Shown here: positions 52,805 through 61,600 of the stretch, piece by piece
Position numbering within the stretch: position 1 is the first letter of the stretch
How the letters are laid out: each line of letters begins with the position of its first letter
Assembly: GCF_014653215.1 (NCBI RefSeq)
Contig: NZ_BNAI01000006.1
Coordinates: 35,800-99,799 of the forward strand
Source: Pseudolysinimonas yzui
GTDB taxonomy: Bacteria > Actinomycetota > Actinomycetes > Actinomycetales > Microbacteriaceae
Length of the DNA: 64,000 nucleotides
Reading direction: 5' to 3'
The notes under the pieces: model-generated
What the model saw: the letters and a program-made list of their open reading frames with translations, nothing else
What the model was told of the DNA's origin: nothing
Databases searched by the model: none
Translations under genes and position numbers: made by a program

Positions 52805-55348
52805 ATGACCGTTCCCAAGTGGTTGATTCCCCTCCTCGCCGTGATCGCGGCGGTGGCGGTCGGTGTGGCGGCGACGCTGATCGGGCTGCGGTTCGCCCCG
52901 GTCGAGACGGTCACGGCATCACCGGTGACCGAGATCGTGCCCGTGCTCAGCCCGATCGCGGAAGGCGAGGATGCTCCGGCCGGCCCCGACGACGAGGGGG
53001 AGCCCGACGCGCCGGTCGTCGTGAGCGAGGCCGCCGCCGAGCGCGAGGTCACGGTGCCGGCAGCTCCGTCGGGCGACGAGGCCGTCGACCCGTCGCTGTC
53101 GTTCTACCTCGACGAGTTGATGGCGTGGCCCGACGCCCTGCTCGGGCTCATCAACTTCGGCGGCGACGAGCGTTCCGACGGCGACGACCCGTGCGCGCCG
53201 CGCGACGGGGAGCCTCCCGTCACCTGCCCCGACGGATTGCGCAGCACGATCCTCAGCGACACCGCGCTGCGCGACTTCGCCGCGGGCGGTCAGGCGTTCC
53301 CGCCGACGTATGAGGAGTACCTCGAGAACGGCAACCCGTACGGCGGGTCGCTCTGGTGCGACGGGCTCACCGCGGGTGAGGGCGAGGTGCCGTTCGGCAT
53401 CCTGGCCACCGCACCGGGCACCTTCACGGTGCGCTACTGGCCCACCGAGAACCCCGGCGCCGAGCGCGAGACGGTCGTGACGACCACCGCCGAACAACTC
53501 GCCCTCTGGGAGGAGCAGGTCGCGCTGCCCGACGGCTGGCCGATCGTGCAGCAGTGCTTCGTGATCGACGGTATCGAGCCCGACACCGCGTACACCGCCG
53601 TCGTCACCGGCATCGACACGTTCCTACGGATCGCCCCCGCCCACACGGTGCGCTTCCACTCCGAGGGTGCCCCCGTGCATCCGGGGCTTCAGGTCAACCC
53701 CGTCGGCGACAACCTGCTCTTCGTGTCGGGGCTCTACCCGACCGACGAGACCCTCGACATCCGCGCCTACCTCGTGCCGGCCGACGCGGCCCCCGCCTGC
53801 ACCGCCCCCGCGGGTGCGACGCAACTGACCCCGCTCACCACGGTCGATGTCGTCGCCGAGCGTGACGAGGTGAACGCCGTCAACGCCCTGCCCGACTTCC
53901 AGCGCAAGGCCGTGCGCACCTTCGTGATCCCCGAGGGCGCCACCGCGATCGTCTGCGGCCGCTGGTTCCCGGCGGGCGGAGCGCCCAGCTGGGAGTCGAG
54001 CCAGCCGAACTTCGAGTCGTCGGCCGTCGTGCAGGCCGCCGACCGCGTGCTGCCGAGCGTGTCGTTGTTCGACGTCGCGCGGTTCGACGACGCCGTGGAG
54101 AGCATGGACGTGCGGGTGGCCTCGGCCGAGGGCATCGAGTGCTGGAACTGGACCTGGACGCGTGAGCGCGACGGCGACCTGCCCGTCGAGCTCTGCGACG
54201 CATCGCTCTTCGCCGGCGGGGGAGTCGCATCCGACGGCGAGCACCTCTGGGCGCGCGGCTTCCGCGGCGACCTCACCGTCACCGTGACCACTCAGCTCGA
54301 CACGGGCGAGACCTCGGAGACGAGCTACCTGCTGCCCGCGGCCGATGACGGATGCCGGGGGGTGTGCGAGCCGCCGGCCCGGCAGTGGTTCCGCGTCGCG
54401 CTCGAGGACGTCACGCAAGGCACCGGCCTGTGCGGCTCGTTCTTCGGGTCGGACTGCACGCCGCCGAGCCGCGAGGTCGCGGCGGGCACGGCGACGTTCT
54501 TCGTCGACTGGGAGCAGGGGCTCAGCAACGGCCGCACCGACTGGAACATCACCCCGACCGTCGACCTGCCGCGCGACTACGTGCAGCCCGACGTGCCCCA
54601 GCTCGACAACGACGAGTACTGGACCTTCACCGAGCCGAGCCTCAGCATCCCGTGGTCGGCCGCAACGCTCGATGTCGTCGTCGACCGCCCGGTCGACTAC
54701 ACGCTGCGGTTCCTCGGCGGTGGCGGGGTTGCGACCCGCTGCGACAACGGCAGCCTCGCCGAGGTCAGCGGTTCGAGCATCTCGGCTGGGGGGCGCGACA
54801 CGATCCGGCTGCAGATGGGAGGCCTGTGCCTCGGCGCCCAGTACCTGGTGGAGGTGGAGCTCGTCGACGCCGAGGGTCGCCGCACCATCTGGGGTCTCGA
54901 CCGCGCCGGATCCTGGTGGGGTGGCACCGCCCTCGTGATCGCACCCGCCCTACGCGCCGAGATCTTCTACGACGTTCTCGCTCAGCACTCCAGTCGCAGC
55001 TACCTGCGGGTGTTCGAGCTGGAGATCAACGGAGCGTCGACCGGCGCCGAAGAGACCCGCAGCGGTCGCTGCCTCGACGACGGCCTCATCTTCAGCTCGG
55101 GAAGCTACGAGCGCGACCTCTACAACGTCAACAGCGTGACCCTGTCGATCCTCGTCGGCGAGGCGACCCGCTGGGGCGATGCGGAGGCGTGGGGAGCGGA
55201 CTGCCTGAGCGTGCCGACCGACGACGCCGCGCGCACCGCGACCGCCGACGTGGACCTGCACCAGTTGTTCTCGCCGGAGGGCGTCGTGGTGAGTGTTCCC
55301 GAGCTCTACAGCGCGACGGTCACCCTGCGCGCCCGCCTGCTCGACTGA
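52805..55348 (+). CDS. Large exported protein of unknown function
   Basis: An 847-residue protein with an N-terminal membrane anchor (about 6-28, LIPLLAVIAAVAVGVAATLIGL), an acidic, low-complexity spacer to about 95, and a long Cys- and Trp-containing extracellular region. Fibronectin/Ig-like strands recur (GTFTVRYWPTENPG, TAYTAVVTGIDTFLR, ATLDVVVDRPVDYTLRFLGG). About sixteen Cys suggest disulfides. No enzymatic motif is recognised. It begins four bases after the SH3/Ig-like protein, so it is the third gene of the sigma-factor operon and the probable main output. Confidence 0.72.
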   Translation: MTVPKWLIPLLAVIAAVAVGVAATLIGLRFAPVETVTASPVTEIVPVLSPIAEGEDAPAGPDDEGEPDAPVVVSEAAAEREVTVPAAPSGDEAVDPSLSFYLDELMAWPDALLGLINFGGDERSDGDDPCAPRDGEPPVTCPDGLRSTILSDTALRDFAAGGQAFPPTYEEYLENGNPYGGSLWCDGLTAGEGEVPFGILATAPGTFTVRYWPTENPGAERETVVTTTAEQLALWEEQVALPDGWPIVQQCFVIDGIEPDTAYTAVVTGIDTFLRIAPAHTVRFHSEGAPVHPGLQVNPVGDNLLFVSGLYPTDETLDIRAYLVPADAAPACTAPAGATQLTPLTTVDVVAERDEVNAVNALPDFQRKAVRTFVIPEGATAIVCGRWFPAGGAPSWESSQPNFESSAVVQAADRVLPSVSLFDVARFDDAVESMDVRVASAEGIECWNWTWTRERDGDLPVELCDASLFAGGGVASDGEHLWARGFRGDLTVTVTTQLDTGETSETSYLLPAADDGCRGVCEPPARQWFRVALEDVTQGTGLCGSFFGSDCTPPSREVAAGTATFFVDWEQGLSNGRTDWNITPTVDLPRDYVQPDVPQLDNDEYWTFTEPSLSIPWSAATLDVVVDRPVDYTLRFLGGGGVATRCDNGSLAEVSGSSISAGGRDTIRLQMGGLCLGAQYLVEVELVDAEGRRTIWGLDRAGSWWGGTALVIAPALRAEIFYDVLAQHSSRSYLRVFELEINGASTGAEETRSGRCLDDGLIFSSGSYERDLYNVNSVTLSILVGEATRWGDAEAWGADCLSVPTDDAARTATADVDLHQLFSPEGVVVSVPELYSATVTLRARLLD

Positions 55349-55358
55349 CCCCGCCCGG

Positions 55359-56138
55359 TCAGGTCTGACAGCGCGGGCACCAGGTGACGACCCGCTCCTG
55401 ACCTTCGAGATGGCCGAGTTCACCGCCGAGCAGCCGTGTGCCGCAGCGCCGGCACGGTCGACCGCGGCGGCCGTAGACCCAGGTGGTGCTGCCGGCGCGC
55501 AGGTTGCCCGTCGTGGAGCGGATCCAGCGGTCCTTGTTGGCCTGCAGCATCCGTTTGGCGAGATCGACCACGCCGAGCAGGTCGCGGGTCTCGCCGACGG
55601 CACGCGTCGGCAGCACGCCGCGCAGGAAGCAGATCTCGTTCGCGTACACGTTGCCGACGCCCGCGAGGTTGCGCTGGTCGAGCAGGGCGACGTAGATCGG
55701 CGCTTCGGGGCGTTCCGCCAGCCGGCGCACCGCCTCGGCGGCATCCCAGTCGGGTCCGAGCAGATCGGGGCCCAGGTAGCCCACGACATCCTCTTCGTCT
55801 GCCGTTCGGATCACCTCGAGCAGACCGAGCTCGAACCCCACCGCCTGCACGCCCGGTGCGTCGAGCACGACGCGGGCGAGGTGGGCCGGTCGCGCCCACT
55901 TCTCGCCCGGGGCGTACACCCGCCACGCGCCCTCCATCTTCAGATGCGAATGGATGCTGAACTCGCCGACCCGATGGAACAGGTGCTTGCCGCGGGCCAC
56001 CACGTCGTGCACCGTCTCGCCGGCCAGGTCGACCGTCGCGTACCTCGGCACCCGGAAGTCGGTCCTCTGCAGCACCCGCCCCGCGAGGGCTGCGTGCTGT
56101 TCCTTCGCGGTCTTCCAGACGGTGTCGCCCTCGGGCAT
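55359..56138 (-). CDS. Fpg/Nei-family DNA glycosylase
   Basis: A 259-residue bifunctional DNA glycosylase/AP lyase. It starts with Pro2-Glu3 (MPEGDTVWKTAKE), the catalytic end; the conserved Lys is in ARGKHLFHRV, the H2TH region is LAGVGNVYANEICFLRG, and the C-terminal zinc finger has the CxxC...CxxC form (CRRCG and CPRC). The sequence is nearer Nei/Nei2 than Fpg. It excises oxidised pyrimidines or similar lesions. It is divergent from the PadR gene and convergent with the large exported protein. Confidence 0.93.
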   Translation of the reverse strand: MPEGDTVWKTAKEQHAALAGRVLQRTDFRVPRYATVDLAGETVHDVVARGKHLFHRVGEFSIHSHLKMEGAWRVYAPGEKWARPAHLARVVLDAPGVQAVGFELGLLEVIRTADEEDVVGYLGPDLLGPDWDAAEAVRRLAERPEAPIYVALLDQRNLAGVGNVYANEICFLRGVLPTRAVGETRDLLGVVDLAKRMLQANKDRWIRSTTGNLRAGSTTWVYGRRGRPCRRCGTRLLGGELGHLEGQERVVTWCPRCQT

Positions 56139-56185
56139 GCGGCCTCCCTTGTCTTGAGGCTACGCGGAGCCGCAGACTGACGGCC

Positions 56186-56214
56186 TTGACGCCTAACGAT
56201 GCGAGGCATAGTAT
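56186..56214 (+). promoter_or_regulatory. Near-leaderless promoter of the PadR operon
   Basis: TTGACG (56186-56191), 17-base spacer, TAGTAT (56209-56214). Transcription should begin at about 56221-56223, where the PadR ATG itself starts at 56223. The mRNA would therefore be leaderless or nearly so. The -10 sequence and CCGAGGTATG make an A/T-rich stretch in which PadR may bind to itself. Confidence 0.65.
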
Positions 56215-56222
56215 TCCGAGGT

Positions 56223-56561
56223 ATGACGACGCAAGCGCTCAAAGGGCACCTCGACCTTCTCGTGCTCGCCGTCCTCGCGCGTGGACCTCGGCACGGTTAC
56301 GCCATCATCGAGGGCCTGCGCGAAGCCAGCGACGAGGTGTTCGATCTGGCCGAAGGCACGGTCTACCCCGTGCTGCACCGCCTCGAGCGGGATGGGGCGC
56401 TCGCGAGCGAGTGGACCGAGGCGAACGGGCGCCGCCGACGGCAGTACCGCATCACCACGGCGGGCATCGCTCGCCTCGAACGAGAACAGGCGAGCTGGCG
56501 GCAGTTCTCCAGCGCAGTCGCGGCGGTTCTGGGAATCCGGTCATGGCCCAGCCCGGCCTGA
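56223..56561 (+). CDS. PadR-family transcriptional regulator
   Basis: A 112-residue winged-helix protein with the full PadR pattern: LKGHLDLLVLAVLARGPRHG, YAIIEGLREAS, EGTVYPVLHRLERDGALASEW, and GRRRRQYRITTAG. ATG 56223 is used; GTG/ATG codons upstream would lie in the promoter. It overlaps the following membrane protein gene by 19 bases, the typical pairing of PadR with a DUF1700/HAAS membrane protein. It likely represses this operon. Confidence 0.93.
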   Translation: MTTQALKGHLDLLVLAVLARGPRHGYAIIEGLREASDEVFDLAEGTVYPVLHRLERDGALASEWTEANGRRRRQYRITTAGIARLEREQASWRQFSSAVAAVLGIRSWPSPA

Positions 56562-57379
56562 TCGGCGAGTACCTCGGCATCGTCGAGGGTCAGCTCGCTC
56601 ACCGGCCCGACGTTCGCGAGATCCTCGACGAGATGGCCGACCACCTCTTCGAGTCGGTGGAACGCGCGCAGGCCGGAGGCATGACCCGGCTCGCGGCCGA
56701 ACGTTCCGCGCTCGACCGATTCGGCGATCCCCGCCTCACGGCAACCCTCCTGGCATCCGTTCCGACGAAAGGATTCGACATGAAGGCAACACTCGCCACG
56801 GTCACCGGCGCGCTCGCCGCGCTGGCCTGGGTCGGCGCGATGGCGACATTCGCGCAAGGCTTCTCCGAGACGATGATCACCCAGACGCAGCTCGGGTACC
56901 TCTTCGCCGCCGGGTTCCTCGGCCTCGCCGTCGGTCTCACCGGCGCCAACATGGTCATCATGAACATCACGATCGCCGGGGGCCTCGATCGGCTGGGTGC
57001 GATCAACTTGTTCGCAGCCATCGTGGCCACGCTGTTCGCCGCGGTGATGCCCTGGGTCGTCGTCGTGTGGGGGCCCGCCCTGGCGGTCTGTCTCGCGATC
57101 ACCATCGCCCGAACCGGGAGAGACCCGCTCACCGGAGGAATCGTTGCGGTCACCCTGTTCGGCGTCGCCCCGGTGTTGCTGTGCCTCGTGGCGGTCGCTT
57201 TCCTCTTCTACGAGGGGAGTGGCTTGACCGCCGGCGAAGCGGCGCGAGAGCGTGCGGACCTCGTCGAACTCGTCGCCTTCCAGGTCATCGCGGCCGTCAT
57301 CGTGCTCGGCATGAGCGTGCTCACGCGCCGGCGGGCCAGAAGCAGCGGCGCGTCGCCGGCGACGGTCGCCGCCGCCTGA
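56543..57379 (+). CDS. HAAS/DUF1700-type membrane protein
   Basis: A 278-residue protein. The N-terminal about 70 residues form the HAAS helical module (YLGIVEGQLAHRPDVREIL, DEMADHLFESVERA, ERSALDRFGDP), followed by about six membrane spans (TLATVTGALAALAWVGAMAT onwards). Such proteins accompany PadR regulators and are thought to signal membrane or envelope state. ATG 56543 lies inside the PadR 3' end. Confidence 0.88.
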   Translation: MAQPGLIGEYLGIVEGQLAHRPDVREILDEMADHLFESVERAQAGGMTRLAAERSALDRFGDPRLTATLLASVPTKGFDMKATLATVTGALAALAWVGAMATFAQGFSETMITQTQLGYLFAAGFLGLAVGLTGANMVIMNITIAGGLDRLGAINLFAAIVATLFAAVMPWVVVVWGPALAVCLAITIARTGRDPLTGGIVAVTLFGVAPVLLCLVAVAFLFYEGSGLTAGEAARERADLVELVAFQVIAAVIVLGMSVLTRRRARSSGASPATVAAA

Positions 57380-57403
57380 CGATCCGGGTCTCGGCAGGGG
57401 GGT

Positions 57404-57949
57404 TCAGCAAGAGCCCCACATGCCGAGACTCGCGTCGGCGGCCGCGTGCTCTGCGGCGAGCAGCTCGCCGAAGTGCAGGTCGTTCGGGGCGACGCGGATC
57501 GCTTCGGCGAACCCGCCCTCGACGAGAGCCAGGTTGATGAACGTGCCGTCGTCGTTCCACAGGTAGAGCAGCAGCCGGTCGTAGTCGTCGAACGGGTCGA
57601 CGTCCGCGTCGACGCGCAGCGTGCTGCCGACCGGGGCGAGGCGCAGCAGCTCGGCCTCGGCTTCGTCGCCGAAGCACTCGTACACCGGGTAGACCTCGGG
57701 GGTGTCGATGCCGACGAGCCGCACGTTCTCGACCGCGCCGGTGTCGTCGCGCAGCCGCAGGGTGTCGCCGTCGGTGATGTCGACGACGGTCATCTCCTGG
57801 GCGTCTGACGGTACCGGGATGCCGTTGTCGACCGCCGGGATGCCGGGGTCGGCATCCGGGGTGGCGGCCGGCTGTTGCTGGGTGGCGACGATCCAGACCG
57901 CGAGGGCGACGAGGGCGATCACGACCAGGAGGACGATGACGCGCTTCAT
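57404..57949 (-). CDS. Membrane-anchored thermonuclease (SNase family)
   Basis: A 181-residue staphylococcal-nuclease-like protein with an N-terminal membrane anchor (VIVLLVVIALVALAVWIVAT). The active residues are Asp in DGDTLRL, Arg in VRLVGIDTPE, and a downstream Glu/Arg pair in EAELLRLAP and DYDRLLLYLW. The nuclease domain would face outside the membrane. It overlaps the VapC gene by 4 bases (ATGA), so it may be translated with the toxin pair, an unexpected arrangement. Confidence 0.93.
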   Translation of the reverse strand: MKRVIVLLVVIALVALAVWIVATQQQPAATPDADPGIPAVDNGIPVPSDAQEMTVVDITDGDTLRLRDDTGAVENVRLVGIDTPEVYPVYECFGDEAEAELLRLAPVGSTLRVDADVDPFDDYDRLLLYLWNDDGTFINLALVEGGFAEAIRVAPNDLHFGELLAAEHAAADASLGMWGSC

Positions 57950-58341
57950 TCGAGGGCGCTTCGGATGTCGGTGTGCCCGAAGTCGTCGCCCTTGTAGAGG
58001 AGTGGCTCACCGGTCGCTTTCGCAAGCGCGTAGGAGAAGCAGTCGCCGAAGTTGAGTCTTGCCGCGTGCCCGCTTCCACGGCCGTAGCGCCGATGAGCCG
58101 TGCGAGCGAGATGGGCGTGTTCGGCGGTCACGGCTTCGACTTCGATCGCGCTCCCGTCCAGGAGGGCGTCAAGACGCTCATGGGTGCCGGGCGGCAGAGA
58201 CCGGTCGATGACAATCGACGTCTCGACCAAGGTCGCCGCTGAGATGCGGGTGACGGCGGAGCCGGCGACCAGAGTCGCGAACGCGTCGGCCTCCGGTTCG
58301 TCGTTGATGATGGCCATGATCGCCGAGGTGTCGATGATCAC
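57946..58341 (-). CDS. vapC: VapC-type PIN-domain toxin
   Basis: A 131-residue PIN ribonuclease with the acidic triad Asp in IIDTSAIMAIIND, Glu in ATLVETSIVID and two Asp in NFGDCFSYALAK, plus KGDDFGHTDI near the end. It cleaves RNA (tRNA or rRNA in known cases) and is held inactive by the antitoxin encoded just upstream. GTG 58341 overlaps the antitoxin stop (GTGA). Confidence 0.93.
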   Translation of the reverse strand: MIIDTSAIMAIINDEPEADAFATLVAGSAVTRISAATLVETSIVIDRSLPPGTHERLDALLDGSAIEVEAVTAEHAHLARTAHRRYGRGSGHAARLNFGDCFSYALAKATGEPLLYKGDDFGHTDIRSALE

Positions 58342-58589
58342 TTGGGCAGGCCCGTCTCCTCGTCGTAGAGCTCGTTGGGATCCATGAACCCTTCGGGCGC
58401 GAGGTCTCTGATCTCCTTCGCGAGCCGCAGGATGCGCTCCGCCTTGCGTTCCACGCCCGCCTCGCGTCGCAGCTCCGCGATGCGGCGCTCGACGGCCTCG
58501 GTCACGGCATCCGTCTGGCTCACCCCCCGCAGGGTAGCCAGCTCGCGAACGAGCGCGTGCGTGCGCTCGTTCTTGATGTTCAGACTCAC
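58338..58589 (-). CDS. vapB: VapB-type antitoxin (PSK/Rv0623-like)
   Basis: An 83-residue protein with an N-terminal ribbon-helix-helix DNA-binding part (MSLNIKNERTHALVRELA, VSQTDAVTEAVERRIAELRRE) and a C-terminal toxin-binding tail (EIRDLAPEGFMDPNELYDEETGLP). It neutralises VapC and should repress its own promoter with it, probably via repeats at 58597-58624. Confidence 0.92.
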   Translation of the reverse strand: MSLNIKNERTHALVRELATLRGVSQTDAVTEAVERRIAELRREAGVERKAERILRLAKEIRDLAPEGFMDPNELYDEETGLPK

Positions 58590-58596
58590 GGCGGGA

Positions 58597-58624
58597 TTCT
58601 ACCGTGGAGGGGTAGCTTTCTACC
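58597..58624 (-). promoter_or_regulatory. VapB operator repeats
   Basis: TTCTACC is repeated at 58597-58603 and 58618-58624, exactly 21 bases (two helical turns) apart. The second copy with GGTAG at 58611-58615 makes an inverted repeat. This suits cooperative binding of ribbon-helix-helix dimers. It also overlaps the last codons of the helicase gene. Confidence 0.6.
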
Positions 58625-61600
58625 CTCGGAGCCTGAGGCCTTGCGGGGTGGGCGCGAAGCCGGCGGCGACCAGGGCGTTGCCGAACGGCGTGCCGAGCGA
58701 GAACTCGCCGTCGATCTTCTCGACCCGCAGGCGCCCGCCCGCGCGTCGCACGGTCGCCGCGAGCGATTCGGCGGCCGCGGTGAGTCGCTGTTCGTCGGCG
58801 GTGAAGGTGAGCACCGTCTTGCCGCCGCGTTCGACGTAGATCTCGAGGGCGCCGTCCACCAGCACCACGAGTGCGCCCGCCTTGCGTCCGGGGCGGTGGC
58901 CCTCGACCGTCGGCCAGCCGAGGGCTGCGCCGTACGGGTTCGCCGGGTCGGTGGCGGTGAGGGTCACGGCGACCGGGGCGGCGCCCTCTTCGGGGTCGGC
59001 GGCGAAGGTGCGCAGCCGGTCGACGGTGGCGGGGGTGGCGAACTGCGCCGCCCCGAGCCCCTCGATGAAGTAGCCGCGCCGGGTGCGGCCGGTCTCTTCG
59101 AGCCCGGCGAGCACCTTGTAGGCGAGCGCGAAACCGCCGGCGATCCCCTCGGAGACGACGGCCCCGCGGGTGACGACGCCGTGCCGTTCGAGCAGGGTCT
59201 CGGCGAGAGCGGCGGAACGGATGGTGGGGTTCGGCTCCGGTGGCGGAAGCAGCGACCAGCGGCCCGCGACGGTCGGCGGCGCGGACAGCGCGAGCGCCGA
59301 GAACACGCGCGCGGGAGCACGGCGAGCCCGGCTGCGCGGCGTCGCGCGCGGGCGAGTGGTCGTCGCGCCGAGGCGCGCCCGCAGCGGGGCGAGGGTGTCG
59401 TTGCCGACGAGGCCCGCCCACACCAGATCCCACAGCGCCGCCGCGAGGTCCTTGTCGTCGACCGGCTCGGTGAGGCTCACGGCCGTCGACAGCTGTCGGA
59501 AGAAGAACGCACCGCCGCCGGCGAGGGCGTCGATCACCCGGCCGTGCAGGTCGCCTTGCTCCGTCAGGTTCGGCTCGAACAGCGTGAGCGGGGCGGCATC
59601 CGCGAGATGCAGGGCGACCCAGCCGTCGCCGCCGGCCAGCTCGCCCCGCCCCGACCACAGCACCTCACCGGATGTCGTCAGCTCGTCGAGCATCGCGGGG
59701 GTGTAGTCGCGTACCCGGCTCGGCAGCACCATGCTCTCCCAGGTGCTCGCCGGCAGGGCCACGCCCGACAGCTGGTCGATCGCGGCGACGAGCCCGTCGA
59801 TGCCGCGCAGGTCGCCGAAGCGATGCCAGGTGGGCAGGAACCGGCCGAGCGCGCGCTGCGGCACCGGCTCGACTTCGGAGCGCAGGGCGGCGAGACTCCG
59901 GCGGCGCAGGCGGCGCAGGATCTCGGCATCCACCCACTCCACCCCGGTCGCGCCGGGCCGGAACTCGCCCTCGACCACCCGGCGGTCGGCGGCGAACCGC
60001 CGCAGCACGTCGGTGACGACGGCGACGCCGAGCCCGAGGCGGTCGGCGGCGTCCTGCGCGGTGAACGGCCCGTGGGTGCGCACGTACCGCGACACCAGGT
60101 CACCCACGGGATCGTCGACCGGGTCGAGGAACGCCGTCGGCACCCCGATCGGCAGCGGCACCCCCAACGCGTCGCGCAACCTGCTGGCATCCTCGACGAC
60201 CGCCCAGCGCTGTTCGCCCGCGATCGTCGCGCGAATCACCCGGTTGCTGCGCGCAAGTTCGTCGAGCAGCTCGCCGGGTCTCGACACGCGATCCTGCGGA
60301 TCGCTACTCGACCACCGAAGGGCGAGCTCCTCGGTCGACAACGGGCCGAGGATCCTCAACAGGTCGACGAGGCCCTCGGGATCCTTGGCGTGGCGGTCGG
60401 GGGCGAGGCGCTGGAGTTCGAGTTCGGTCTGCTCGATCACCTTCGGGTCGAGCAGTTCCCGTAGCTCCGCGCGACCGAGTAGTTCGGCGAGCAGGGTCGG
60501 GTCGAGCGACAGGGCGGCGGCGCGGCGTTCGGCGAGCGGCGAATCGCCTTCGTACATGAACGCGGCGACGTAGCCGAACAGCAGGGTGCGCGCGAACGGC
60601 GAGGGGGATGTCGTCTCGACTTCGACCATGCGCACGGCGCGGTTCTGGATGTCCCTCGTCAGCTCCGCGAGGGCGGGCAGGTCGTAGACATCCTGAAGCA
60701 CCTCGCGCACCGTCTCGAGGATGATCGGGAACGACGGGTACTTGCGGGCGACATCCAGCAGCTGGGCGCTGCGTTGGCGTTGCTGCCAGAGCGGGTTGCG
60801 GCGGCCCGGGTTGTAGCGCGGCAGCAGCAGGGCGCGCGCCGCGTTCTCACGGAAGCGCGACGCGAACAGCGCCGATCCGCCGACCTCGAGCGTGACCAGC
60901 TCTTCGAGCTCGTCCTTCTCGAACAGGAACAGGTCGGCCCCGGGCGGGTCGGCATCCGTCTCGGGCAGCCGCACGACGATGCCGTCGTCGCCGGCCATCG
61001 CCGAGCCCTCGACGCCGAGGCGCTCGCGGATGCGCGCCGAGATCGCGAGCGCCCACGGGGCGTGCACCGGCATCCCGTAGGGCGAGTGCAGCACGACGCG
61101 CCAGTCGCCGAGCTCGTCGCGGAACCGTTCGACGAGCAGGGTCGTGTCGGTCGGCACCGCACCGGTCGCCTGCTTCTGCTCTTCGACGAATCGGAGGAGG
61201 TTCTGCACGGCCCACTCGTCGAGGCCACTGTCGCGCAGGCGGCCTTCGATGCCCTTCGGTTTCGCCGCGAGGTCTTTCGTGAAGGCCCCGATCGCCTTGC
61301 CGAGTTCGGCGGGGCGCCCGAGCCCGTCGCCCTTCCAGAACGGCACCCGCCCGGGCTGTCCGAACGCCGGGGTCACCAGCACCCGGTCGGAGGTGATCTC
61401 TTCGATGCGCCAGCTCGTCGCGCCGAGGGCGACGACATCCCCCACCCGCGACTCGTAGACCATCTCCTCGTCGAGTTCGCCGACCCGTCGGGCGCCGTCT
61501 TCGGTGCCGACGATGAAGACGCCGAACATGCCGCGGTCGGGGATCGTGCCGCCGCTCGTCACCGCGAGACGCTGCGCCCCGGGCCGCCCGGCGATCGTGC

